NCBI GenBank assembly: GCA_022736495.1
Contig: DZCR01000087.1
Coordinates: 1-13,403 of the forward strand
DNA length: 13,403 nucleotides
Direction: 5' to 3'
Source: Desulfobacca acetoxidans
GTDB lineage: Bacteria > Desulfobacterota > Desulfobaccia > Desulfobaccales > 0-14-0-80-60-11
Shown here piece by piece: positions 6,162-11,899 of the stretch (position 1 is the stretch's first letter; each line of letters begins with the position of its first letter). The notes beneath the pieces were generated by a model that saw nothing but the letters and a program-made list of their open reading frames with translations, ran no database searches and was not told the origin of the DNA. The position numbers and the translations under genes are program-made.

Positions 6162-6195
6162 TGTAAAACAACTGTTTCGTAACATAGCTCTTTAA
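6121..6195 (+). CDS. Possible 24-residue leader peptide
   Basis: A short frame starting with GTG encodes 24 residues: MIHKYFRLVGNAH followed by AVKQLFRNIAL. It is basic and has no recognisable domain. AAGGAGGTGA (6101-6110), an almost complete match to the 16S rRNA anti-Shine-Dalgarno, lies 10 nt upstream, which is the main reason to list it. The frame is also open further upstream, to a TTG at 5974, but without a ribosome binding site there. Its TAA stop overlaps the AAAGGAGGG of the following PEP-CTERM gene by two bases, a spacing typical of translational coupling. It may be a regulatory leader peptide or simply a chance frame within a structured leader. Confidence 0.3.
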   Translation: MIHKYFRLVGNAHAVKQLFRNIAL

Positions 6196-6207
6196 AGGAG
6201 GGAAATT

Positions 6208-6891
6208 TTGAAAAAGATAGGGATTTTTGCTCTTGCCGCTATCATGGTAATGGGCTTGGCGCTATCGGCCCAGGCAACGACGATTCTTACGCCTTGGGCC
6301 CCCAACGGGCCACAGGGAACATCAGAAGTAAACCTGTACGCAATTGTCAGTGGGTGGACCGGAGAAACTATCCTCAATGTCGATTTGGAGGGCGCAGCAA
6401 ATCTGGGAACGCTGGGGGCTGGCTGTTACGACTTACTGGAGTACGCTACTTACGCCGGTTATTCCCAGACGCTGACTGTTCCCACCGACAATCATTTGGC
6501 GATTACTCCCCCGTCCAAATTTAACTCTGCTGACGTCGCTTTTGCTCCCATTCAGTTCACGCAGGCGAGTTCCTTTGCCTTCACTGATGGAAGCAATTCA
6601 TTTACGTCTCTCCTGGCAACGGACGGTAGCGGTGCGCTAGACCGCCTCCCGGGGTTGATTATCGACCTCGGCGTGATCAATCCTGCCTTGACGGGGCAAT
6701 ACCTCGTGGCCTTTGAGGACGGCGACGCCAGTAATTTTTCTAATGGCGTATTCCACGGAGATCAGGATTACAATGACATGGTGGGCCTGGTGCGCGAATG
6801 CCCGGTGCCTGTACCCCCCAGTGTACTTTTGATGGGTTCCGGCCTGCTGGGTCTGGGTCTGGTGGGCTGGCGGCGGCGGTTTTTCGGCTAA
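6208..6891 (+). CDS. PEP-CTERM sorting-signal surface protein with DUF4114-like domain
   Basis: A 227-residue exported protein. Residues 1-23 form a signal peptide (KK, hydrophobic core, AQA cleavage site). The C-terminus is a tripartite exosortase sorting signal: VPVPPSV at 200-206, a glycine/leucine-rich membrane helix (about 206-220) and the basic end WRRRFFG. It belongs to the VPxPPS variant of the PEP motif, common in Desulfobacterota, rather than classic VPEP. The segment FEDG (169-172) through DQDYNDM (185-191) resembles the calcium-binding-like end of DUF4114 domains. An exosortase would cleave the signal and hand the protein to the cell surface or extracellular matrix, but no exosortase or EPS gene is in the window. 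The TTG start is preceded by AAAGGAGGG (6194-6202). It is a stand-alone gene, with a terminator about 100 nt downstream. Confidence 0.9.
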   Translation: MKKIGIFALAAIMVMGLALSAQATTILTPWAPNGPQGTSEVNLYAIVSGWTGETILNVDLEGAANLGTLGAGCYDLLEYATYAGYSQTLTVPTDNHLAITPPSKFNSADVAFAPIQFTQASSFAFTDGSNSFTSLLATDGSGALDRLPGLIIDLGVINPALTGQYLVAFEDGDASNFSNGVFHGDQDYNDMVGLVRECPVPVPPSVLLMGSGLLGLGLVGWRRRFFG

Positions 6892-6901
6892 AGAACAACC
6901 T

Positions 6902-6952
6902 CCCCTGACATGAGGGGTAAACGAACCAGAGGGGAAGGCGGGTGCCTTTCCC
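6902..6952 (+). other. Two small hairpins in the 3' untranslated region of the PEP-CTERM gene
   Basis: CCCCT (6902-6906) pairs with AGGGG (6913-6917), and GGGAAGGC (6932-6939) pairs with GCCTTTCCC (6944-6952) with one bulged T. Neither is followed by a T run, so they are not terminators by themselves; they could stabilise the 3' end of the mRNA. Confidence 0.4.
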
Positions 6953-6992
6953 ATCCTATCAAGGATTGAAGGGTTTGCAGTATGTCAGAAAG

Positions 6993-7022
6993 GCGGCGCC
7001 TTTTAGGGGCGCCGCTTTTTTT
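6993..7022 (+). terminator. Intrinsic terminator of the PEP-CTERM gene
   Basis: GCGGCGCC (6993-7000) pairs with GGCGCCGC (7008-7015) over a 7-nt loop, and seven T residues follow (7016-7022). A-T and G-T pairs extend the stem outward by a few bases. This is a strong Rho-independent terminator separating the PEP-CTERM gene from the riboflavin cluster. Confidence 0.93.
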
Positions 7023-7107
7023 ATGGGGAAAGGCGTTTGCTTACGCGGCCGGATAGTGTAAAATCCTAGCATAATTCACCGCTTATACTCGATATCCAGA
7101 GAGTTAT

Positions 7108-7150
7108 TTTCCCCCTCCCCTTAATCCCCTCGCACCGGGGGGGGGGGAAA
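7108..7150. repeat. G/C-run inverted repeat, probably a dispersed REP-like element
   Basis: TTTCCCCCTCCCC (7108-7120) is complementary, with one G-T pair, to GGGGGGGGGGAAA (7138-7150), enclosing a 17-nt loop. The right arm contains an uninterrupted run of 11 G (7137-7147). The layout, C-rich arm then TTAATCCCC then G-rich arm, resembles short palindromic intergenic repeats scattered through many bacterial genomes; with a single copy in the window this cannot be confirmed. It lies 36 bp before ribE. Confidence 0.5.
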
Positions 7151-7186
7151 CTGACTTTCTGCGAGTTCAGCAAGGAAGATAAAACT

Positions 7187-7831
7187 ATGTTCACCGGGCT
7201 GGTGGAAGGCGTCGGGGAGATCACGGCCTTAAACTCCGTGGCCGAGGGCCTGCGCCTTGGCCTCAAGATCTCGTTTTCCGCCGGGGAACTGACCTTGGGG
7301 GAGTCGGTGGCAGTGAGTGGGGCCTGTCTCACGGTGGTGGCCATCGACCCGCCCCGGGCCAGCTTCGAGGTTTCGCCGGAGACCCTGGCCTGCACGACTT
7401 TCCCCTTGAAAAAGGTGGGGGACCGGGTAAACTTAGAAAGGTCCCTGCGAATGGGCGACCGCCTGGGCGGGCACCTGGTCACCGGGCACGTGGACGGCAT
7501 CGGCGTGGTGCGGGAACGGCGGGCCGGTGCGGCCCACCTGGAGCTCACCTTCGAAATGCCCGGGAGCTTGAGCCGCCTGGTCATCCCAAAGGGCTCCATC
7601 GCCATCGAAGGGGTCTCCCTGACTGTGAACGCCTGCGAGGGCAATACCTTCACGGTGAATATCATCCCCCATACGGCCCAGGCGACCACCCTGGATGCCC
7701 TGAAAGTGGGTGACCGGGTCAACCTGGAGGCTGACATCATCGGCAAATACGTGGCCCGGCTGCTGGGCAAAGACGCCACCCCGGGAGAGGGGGTTACCCC
7801 GGAACTCCTGGCCCGGCACGGATTTTTATAA
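7187..7831 (+). CDS. ribE: Riboflavin synthase, alpha subunit
   Basis: This enzyme dismutates two molecules of 6,7-dimethyl-8-ribityllumazine to riboflavin and the pyrimidinedione substrate that is recycled to lumazine synthase. The 214-residue protein shows the two tandem lumazine-binding barrels of the family: [12 protein letters not shown] at the start with SGACLTVV around Cys47, and the second repeat [13 protein letters not shown] from Gly94 with IEGVSLTVN later. Length is typical. AAGGAAG (7172-7178) precedes the ATG. It is the first gene of ribE-ribBA-ribH-nusB on the same strand; ribD, which often comes first in such clusters, is not seen. No FMN riboswitch (RFN element) could be recognised in the upstream 150 nt. 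Also called ribC in some naming schemes. Confidence 0.97.
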   Translation: MFTGLVEGVGEITALNSVAEGLRLGLKISFSAGELTLGESVAVSGACLTVVAIDPPRASFEVSPETLACTTFPLKKVGDRVNLERSLRMGDRLGGHLVTGHVDGIGVVRERRAGAAHLELTFEMPGSLSRLVIPKGSIAIEGVSLTVNACEGNTFTVNIIPHTAQATTLDALKVGDRVNLEADIIGKYVARLLGKDATPGEGVTPELLARHGFL

Positions 7832-7908
7832 GCCGGGGTCAGCAAAAGTTTTCATCGGCACGTATGCCGTTGCTACTAAGAACAGAAAATAGAAAACGGG
7901 AAACTAAC

Positions 7909-9111
7909 ATGTCGGTAGTACCCATTGAAGAAGCGATTGAGGATATACGCCAGGGCAAGATGATCATCCTGGTGGACGACGAGGACCGGGAAAACGAAGG
8001 CGACCTTACCATGGCCGCGGAGCGCGTCACCCCCGCAGCCATCAACTTTATGGCCCGTTTCGGGCGGGGGCTCATCTGTCTGGCCCTGGGAGCGGATATC
8101 ATTGAGCGCCTGCAACTGCCCCAAATGGTGCGGAATAACCAGTCGGGTTTTAAGACGGCGTTCACCGTGTCCATCGAGGCCAGACGGGGGGTCACCACCG
8201 GGATTTCCGCGGCTGACCGGGCCACCACCATCCTCACCGCGGTAGCCGATAATTCCCACCCGGATGATATCGTGAGCCCGGGGCACGTCTTCCCCATCCG
8301 GGCTCGGAAAGGGGGAGTATTGGTCCGCACCGGGCAGACCGAAGGTTCCGTGGACCTGGCTCGCCTGGCCGGTTTGAAAGGCGCGGCGGTGATCTGCGAG
8401 GTCATGAAGGACGACGGCACTATGGCCCGCATGCCGGACCTGGAGAAATTCGCCGCGGAACATAATATCAAGATAGCCACCATCGCCGACCTGGTGGAAC
8501 ATCGCCTCCGGAACGAGTCATTTGTCCACCGTCGGGCCACCGTCAAGCTGCCCACCGCGTTCGGGGAGTTTACTGCCATTGCTTACGATAACGACGTGGA
8601 TGACAACCAACACATGGCCCTGGTGAAAGGGGAAATCAACCCCGATGAGCCTATTCTCGTGCGGGTCCATTCCGAATGCGTCACCGGCGACGTGTTTCAC
8701 TCCATGCGCTGCGATTGCGGCGACCAGTTGGAATCCGCCATGGAGCTGGTGGAGTGCGAAGGCAAAGGGGTCATCCTCTACATGCACCAGGAGGGCCGGG
8801 GCATCGGGTTGGTCAATAAACTCCGGGCCTACGAGCTCCAGGACCAGGGGGCGGACACGGTGGAGGCCAACGAGGCCCTGGGGTTCAAGGCGGACCTGCG
8901 GGATTACGGCATCGGGGCCCAGATACTCCGGGATCTGGGTGTGCGCAAGATGCGCCTCATGACCAACAACCCCAAGAAGATTATCGGCTTGGAAGGATAC
9001 GGCCTCACCATGGTGGAACGGGTGGCCCTGGAGATTCCTCCTAACCGGGTAAACCGCAAATATCTTAAGACCAAGTGCCAGAAGATGGGGCACCTGCTGA
9101 AAATGGTTTAA
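7909..9111 (+). CDS. ribBA: Bifunctional 3,4-dihydroxy-2-butanone-4-phosphate synthase / GTP cyclohydrolase II
   Basis: RibBA supplies both precursors of lumazine. The N-terminal half (about residues 1-200) is the RibB domain: [11 protein letters not shown] at 23-33, then [16 protein letters not shown] and [16 protein letters not shown]. The C-terminal half (about 205-395) is GTP cyclohydrolase II, with zinc ligands Cys257, Cys268 and Cys270 ([17 protein letters not shown]), [21 protein letters not shown] and TNNPKK. The ATG at 7909 gives 400 residues and fits the usual N-terminus ([15 protein letters not shown]); an ATG at 7864 would add 15 unlike residues and has no ribosome binding site. 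At residue 143 a Gln stands where E. coli RibB has His153, the ligand of the second Mg2+, with identical spacing to Glu28 (E. coli Glu38); activity of the RibB half therefore deserves checking. Confidence 0.95.
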   Translation: MSVVPIEEAIEDIRQGKMIILVDDEDRENEGDLTMAAERVTPAAINFMARFGRGLICLALGADIIERLQLPQMVRNNQSGFKTAFTVSIEARRGVTTGISAADRATTILTAVADNSHPDDIVSPGHVFPIRARKGGVLVRTGQTEGSVDLARLAGLKGAAVICEVMKDDGTMARMPDLEKFAAEHNIKIATIADLVEHRLRNESFVHRRATVKLPTAFGEFTAIAYDNDVDDNQHMALVKGEINPDEPILVRVHSECVTGDVFHSMRCDCGDQLESAMELVECEGKGVILYMHQEGRGIGLVNKLRAYELQDQGADTVEANEALGFKADLRDYGIGAQILRDLGVRKMRLMTNNPKKIIGLEGYGLTMVERVALEIPPNRVNRKYLKTKCQKMGHLLKMV

Positions 9112-9115
9112 AAGC

Positions 9116-9311
9116 AGGGGGAAAAGGGAAAAAAGGCGAAAGGGATAAAAAAGTGCAGTTTGTTTGATAACGGGTTTTCTTGATTTACTTAGCACGGTTA
9201 AATACAGGGGAAAAGATTTGGCCGCGGATTAAGGATAAAGGGCCTGGTGGATCGGGTGAGAGCAATGCTTTTTTCCCATTTCGCCATTTTGCCATTTCCC
9301 CTTTTCGCCCC
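9116..9311. repeat. MITE-like segment with long imperfect inverted ends between ribBA and ribH
   Basis: The purine-rich left end (9116-9153) and the pyrimidine-rich right end (9268-9311) are imperfect inverted copies. Matching blocks include GGGG..GAAAAGGG, GGCGAAA and AAAAAAG on the left and their complements on the right. The interior of about 114 nt has no open frame of note and carries another GGGGAAAAG (9207-9215). No target-site duplication was identified. It fills most of the 223-nt gap between ribBA and ribH, which are usually packed tightly. Confidence 0.4.
9275..9311. repeat. Imperfect 8-bp tandem repeat (about 4.5 units)
   Basis: Successive units read CCCATTTC, GCCATTTT, GCCATTTC, CCCTTTTC and a partial GCCCC. 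The array lies 24 bp upstream of the ribH start codon and forms the right end of the inverted-repeat segment. Confidence 0.6.
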
Positions 9312-9334
9312 AAAGCCTTTCCAACGGGGGAACA

Positions 9335-9802
9335 ATGCGTAACGTAGAAGGCAAGCTTGTTGCCACGGGCCTTAAATTCGCCCTGGTCGTGAGCCGCTTC
9401 AATGCATTTATCACCGAGCGCTTGCTGGAAGGTGCGCTGGATTGTCTGCGTCGTCAGGGGGTCAGCGAGGAGTCCCTGACCGTGGTGCGGGTGCCCGGAG
9501 CCTGGGAAATTCCCCTGGTAGCCAGACGCCTGGTCCAGGCCCGGACCTTTGACGCGGTCATCTGCCTGGGCGCGGTGATTCGGGGCTCCACGCCCCATTT
9601 CGATTATGTCGCGGCTGAGGTAAGCAAAGGCATCGCCCAAGTTTCCCTGGAGAGCGGAGTACCCATCGCCTTCGGCATTTTGACCACTGACAACCTGGAA
9701 CAGGCCATTGAACGGGCCGGCAGCAAGGCTGGCAATAAAGGCTTTGCCGCCGCGGAAGCCGCCATCGAAATGGTCAACCTCCTGAAAGAATTGGGGGCCT
9801 GA
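9335..9802 (+). CDS. ribH: 6,7-dimethyl-8-ribityllumazine synthase
   Basis: Lumazine synthase condenses 3,4-dihydroxy-2-butanone 4-phosphate (from the RibB domain) with the ribitylamino-pyrimidinedione to give the substrate of riboflavin synthase. The 155-residue protein shows the family signatures [42 protein letters not shown] with catalytic His88, and [28 protein letters not shown]. Length is typical, and such proteins assemble into pentamers or 60-mer capsids. GGGGG (9326-9330) lies 4 nt before the ATG. The stop codon is 4 nt from the start of nusB, so the two are almost certainly cotranscribed. Confidence 0.97.
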   Translation: MRNVEGKLVATGLKFALVVSRFNAFITERLLEGALDCLRRQGVSEESLTVVRVPGAWEIPLVARRLVQARTFDAVICLGAVIRGSTPHFDYVAAEVSKGIAQVSLESGVPIAFGILTTDNLEQAIERAGSKAGNKGFAAAEAAIEMVNLLKELGA

Positions 9803-9806
9803 CTGG

Positions 9807-10226
9807 TTGGCGGCATATTCCCGCAGCCAATGCCGGGAATGGGCCCTGCAATTTCTCTATCAGGGCGAGCTCTCCGGGCCGCCTGATCCTGCGGCCTTGG
9901 AACGGTTCTGGAGCCATTTCCAGGACGGCGGCGCTCATCCCGCCTATCTCAAGGAACTGGTGGAAGGAGTGGGGTCCCATCTGGAGGAACTGGACGCCCT
10001 GATTGTGCGCTACTCGGAGCACTGGCGCCTGGAACGCATGACCGTGGTGGACCGCAATCTCCTGAGGTTGGCTATCTATGAACTCTTGTACCAGCCGGGG
10101 ATTCCACCGAAAGTGGTGATCAACGAGGCGGTGGAAATGGCGAAACGTTATGGCAGCGAGGCTTCTGGGGGCTTCATCAACGGCATCCTGGATCAGGTGC
10201 GGATGTCGGTGGGCCGGGAGGTGTGA
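9807..10226 (+). CDS. nusB: Transcription antitermination protein NusB
   Basis: NusB with S10 (NusE) binds boxA RNA and supports rRNA antitermination. The 139-residue protein has the NusB fold signatures: SRSQCREWALQFLYQGE near the start, LERMTVVDRNLLRLAIYELLY in the middle and VVINEAVEMAKRYGSEASGGFINGILDQV at the end. The TTG start follows ribH by 4 nt, with GGGGG (9793-9797) as the probable ribosome binding site; no ATG exists upstream in frame within a sensible distance. The ribH-nusB pairing is very common in proteobacteria and Firmicutes, and the first residues (AAYSRSQ) replace the more usual RRKARE. Confidence 0.93.
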   Translation: MAAYSRSQCREWALQFLYQGELSGPPDPAALERFWSHFQDGGAHPAYLKELVEGVGSHLEELDALIVRYSEHWRLERMTVVDRNLLRLAIYELLYQPGIPPKVVINEAVEMAKRYGSEASGGFINGILDQVRMSVGREV

Positions 10227-10367
10227 AGCTGCCGGGCCTTTGCTCCGGTAAGATTGACTAAACCACGGGGGTTTGAATCTTGGGTTGAGAAGTAATGATT
10301 GACTTTCTGCCCGGGCAACAGGCGCAGGTCTTCCGGCTTGAACAACATTGCAAAAGGAGGGGACAGG

Positions 10368-11003
10368 ATGACCCGGAAATGGTTGGCAATTGCAATCGTG
10401 GTTTTTTTTACCGTATCTTTGGTCGGCTGTGCCACTGAGGGTGGCTATTATTCCCCCGGGCGTTCCACCGGGGCTGGCGCCTTGGGTGGGGCCGCCACAG
10501 GTGCGGCCATAGGTTCCATCATCGGGGCAGCTACCGGCTCGCCGGCCACCGGCGCCTGGGTCGGGGCGGCCGCGGGAGGCCTGTTGGGTGGGGTTGGCGG
10601 CTATCTTTATGCCGAGCACCGCAACAGCGAGATCCGTTCGGCCCAAGCTGCGGCCATGGCGAATAACTACCAGGGCCAGGGGAACGTGGTGAGCGTGGGC
10701 AACGTCAGCGCCTCACCGGGCACGGTAGCTCCCGGGGGGACAGTCAGTCTGGGCATGACCTATACCATCTTAACCCCGGCCAATGCCCCGATCTCGGTGA
10801 ATCTGGTGCGGGAGGTGCGGGTCAATGGCCAGATGGTGGGCACACCGTATCAAACCACGGTGTCCAATGCCAATGGCACGTATAACGACAACATCAATTA
10901 TGTTCTGCCCAACAACGCTACTCGCGGCAGCTACACCGTCACCAGCCGGGTGGTGAGCAGTGCCGGCACCTCGCAGCGGGACGCGTTTTTTACTGTGCAA
11001 TAA
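10368..11003 (+). CDS. Glycine-zipper lipoprotein with C-terminal beta-rich domain
   Basis: A 211-residue probable lipoprotein. Residues 1-20 are a signal peptide ending in the lipobox LVGC, with Cys21 as the lipidated residue; Ala22 at +2 predicts outer-membrane sorting. Residues about 35-81 form a glycine-zipper double membrane-spanning segment (GALGGAATGAAIGSIIGAA, then GAWVGAAAGGLLGGVGGYLY), as in SlyB or 17-kDa antigen-like proteins. After a polar linker, residues about 105-211 form a beta-rich, Ig-like domain (ASPGTVAPGGTVSLGMTYTI to TSQRDAFFTVQ). The ATG is preceded by AAAAGGAGG (10352-10360); an upstream in-frame TTG at 10299 would bury the signal peptide and is rejected. It appears to be a single-gene unit. 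Envelope integrity or a periplasmic scaffold role is only a guess. Confidence 0.85.
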   Translation: MTRKWLAIAIVVFFTVSLVGCATEGGYYSPGRSTGAGALGGAATGAAIGSIIGAATGSPATGAWVGAAAGGLLGGVGGYLYAEHRNSEIRSAQAAAMANNYQGQGNVVSVGNVSASPGTVAPGGTVSLGMTYTILTPANAPISVNLVREVRVNGQMVGTPYQTTVSNANGTYNDNINYVLPNNATRGSYTVTSRVVSSAGTSQRDAFFTVQ

Positions 11004-11043
11004 CCCGTCCGAATTGGGGGAGCCTGGGAAAACCCGCCAGGGT

Positions 11044-11070
11044 GCGGAGATTCTCCGGCTCCGCCGTTTT
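11044..11070 (+). terminator. Possible weak terminator after the lipoprotein gene
   Basis: GCGGAG (11044-11049) pairs with CTCCGC (11059-11064) across a 9-nt loop, and CGTTTT follows. The T run is only four long, and a competing stem CGGAG-ATT-CTCCG uses the same bases, so the call is tentative. Confidence 0.4.
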
Positions 11071-11079
11071 GCCCGCCTG

Positions 11080-11108
11080 TTGACAAGCCTTTGCCTTTCT
11101 GATAAATA
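11080..11108 (+). promoter_or_regulatory. Predicted sigma-70 promoter of the rpsF operon
   Basis: A perfect -35 box TTGACA (11080-11085) is followed after 17 bp by TAAATA (11103-11108), which matches the -10 consensus at three of six positions. Transcription would start near 11115, giving a leader of about 58 nt before rpsF. The position, directly after the preceding gene's putative terminator, supports the call. Confidence 0.55.
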
Positions 11109-11127
11109 GTAATTTTACCCTTCCTTG

Positions 11128-11150
11128 CTCTGGGCTAAAGTGCTCCAGGG
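11128..11150 (+). promoter_or_regulatory. Hairpin in the rpsF leader
   Basis: CTCTGGGC (11128-11135) can pair with GC-T-CCAGGG (11142-11150), with one bulged T and one G-T pair, around the 6-nt loop TAAAGT. S6-S18 complexes are known to bind a leader structure in rpsF mRNA of many bacteria, but the hallmark CCG bulge of that motif is not evident here, so identity is uncertain. Confidence 0.35.
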
Positions 11151-11172
11151 CCAAAGACCATAAGGAGGAAGA

Positions 11173-11616
11173 ATGCGCCGCTATGAATCGGTCTGGGTGG
11201 TAAATGGCGACCTCCCGGATGAAGAAGTCAAGTCCGCCATCGACAAGTTTTCCCGGATTATCTCCTCCCAAGGTGGAACCCTGGTGGGGCTGGAGGAGTG
11301 GGGCCGCCGCAAGCTGTCCTACAAAATCAAAAGCACCATCCGGGGTTATTACGTGTTAGCCGATTTTGCCGGGTCGTCCGAGACGGTCAAGGAGTTGGAA
11401 CGCAACTACCGCATTGACGACCGCATCATGCGCTACCTCACCACCAAGAAATCAGACAAAGTGAACCTGGAGGCTTTGCAGGCCGAGATCGCAGCCAAGG
11501 CCAAGGCGGCTGCGCCAGCGCCCGAGCCCGAAGCCGCCGCGAGCGCTGAGGAAACCGGAGCCTTGGTGGAAGCCGCCGCTCCTGAAGAACCTGCAGCCCC
11601 GGCCAAGGAGGACTAA
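11173..11616 (+). CDS. rpsF: 30S ribosomal protein S6
   Basis: S6 binds the central domain of 16S rRNA as a heterodimer with S18, encoded next door. The conserved fold covers residues 1-100: MRRYESVWVVNGDLPDEEV, then GGTLVGLEEWGRRKLSYKIKS, GYYVLADFAG and RNYRIDDRIMRYLTTKK. Residues about 101-147 are a long alanine-, proline- and glutamate-rich tail (low complexity), making the protein considerably longer than the usual 95-110 residues before any tail. AAGGAGG (11162-11168) lies 4 nt upstream of the ATG. Three nucleotides separate it from rpsR. It is first in the operon rpsF-rpsR-DUF2232-rplI. Confidence 0.97.
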   Translation: MRRYESVWVVNGDLPDEEVKSAIDKFSRIISSQGGTLVGLEEWGRRKLSYKIKSTIRGYYVLADFAGSSETVKELERNYRIDDRIMRYLTTKKSDKVNLEALQAEIAAKAKAAAPAPEPEAAASAEETGALVEAAAPEEPAAPAKED

Positions 11617-11619
11617 TCC

Positions 11620-11877
11620 GTGCCTGTCATGCCTCGTCGCAAACGGAAACAATTTTACGTCCGCCGCAAGGTCTGCCGTTTTTGTGTGGACGCCAATTTG
11701 CCCATTGATTACAAAGACGTCAATACTCTGAGACAATTTGTCACGGAGCGGGGGAAAATAATTCCCCGGCGCATCTCGGGGAACTGCGCCCGCCATCAAC
11801 GGCGGGTCACCCGGGCCATCAAACAGGCCCGGCTCCTGGCCCTGATTGCCTACACCCCCGCACAGCCGCCCATGTAA
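11620..11877 (+). CDS. rpsR: 30S ribosomal protein S18, zinc-ligand (C+) type
   Basis: S18 partners S6 in the platform of the small subunit. The 85-residue protein has the family core [51 protein letters not shown]. Cys19, Cys22, Cys56 and His59 keep the potential zinc-binding set, so this is the C+ form rather than the zinc-free paralogue. The GTG at 11620 is chosen over the ATG three codons later because AAGGAGG (11605-11611), inside the end of rpsF, is 8 nt away from GTG but 17 from ATG. It overlaps no neighbour and precedes the DUF2232 gene by 22 nt. Confidence 0.96.
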   Translation: MPVMPRRKRKQFYVRRKVCRFCVDANLPIDYKDVNTLRQFVTERGKIIPRRISGNCARHQRRVTRAIKQARLLALIAYTPAQPPM

Positions 11878-11899
11878 GGGCGCAGGTGGGATGTGAGCC

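Noticed and set aside
5974..6195. A 73-codon + strand frame before the PEP-CTERM gene
   Set aside because: The upstream part lacks a ribosome binding site and codes through the structured RNA candidate; only the last 24 codons have a strong ribosome binding site, so only these are listed.
7023..7186. Possible FMN riboswitch before ribE
   Set aside because: None of the conserved RFN core segments could be found; the only structure is the G/C-run repeat.
7066..7845. A 259-codon minus-strand frame over ribE
   Set aside because: It is antisense to riboflavin synthase, arginine/serine/proline-rich in the manner of GC-rich shadow frames, and has no recognisable domain.
10261..10290. A T-loop-like word (GTTTGAATC) suggesting a tRNA 3' end
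   Set aside because: The flanking bases do not form a T stem, and no acceptor or anticodon arm can be built upstream.
9774..10646. A 290-codon minus-strand frame across nusB and the lipoprotein start
   Set aside because: It overlaps two clear genes, contains no motif and no plausible ribosome binding site.
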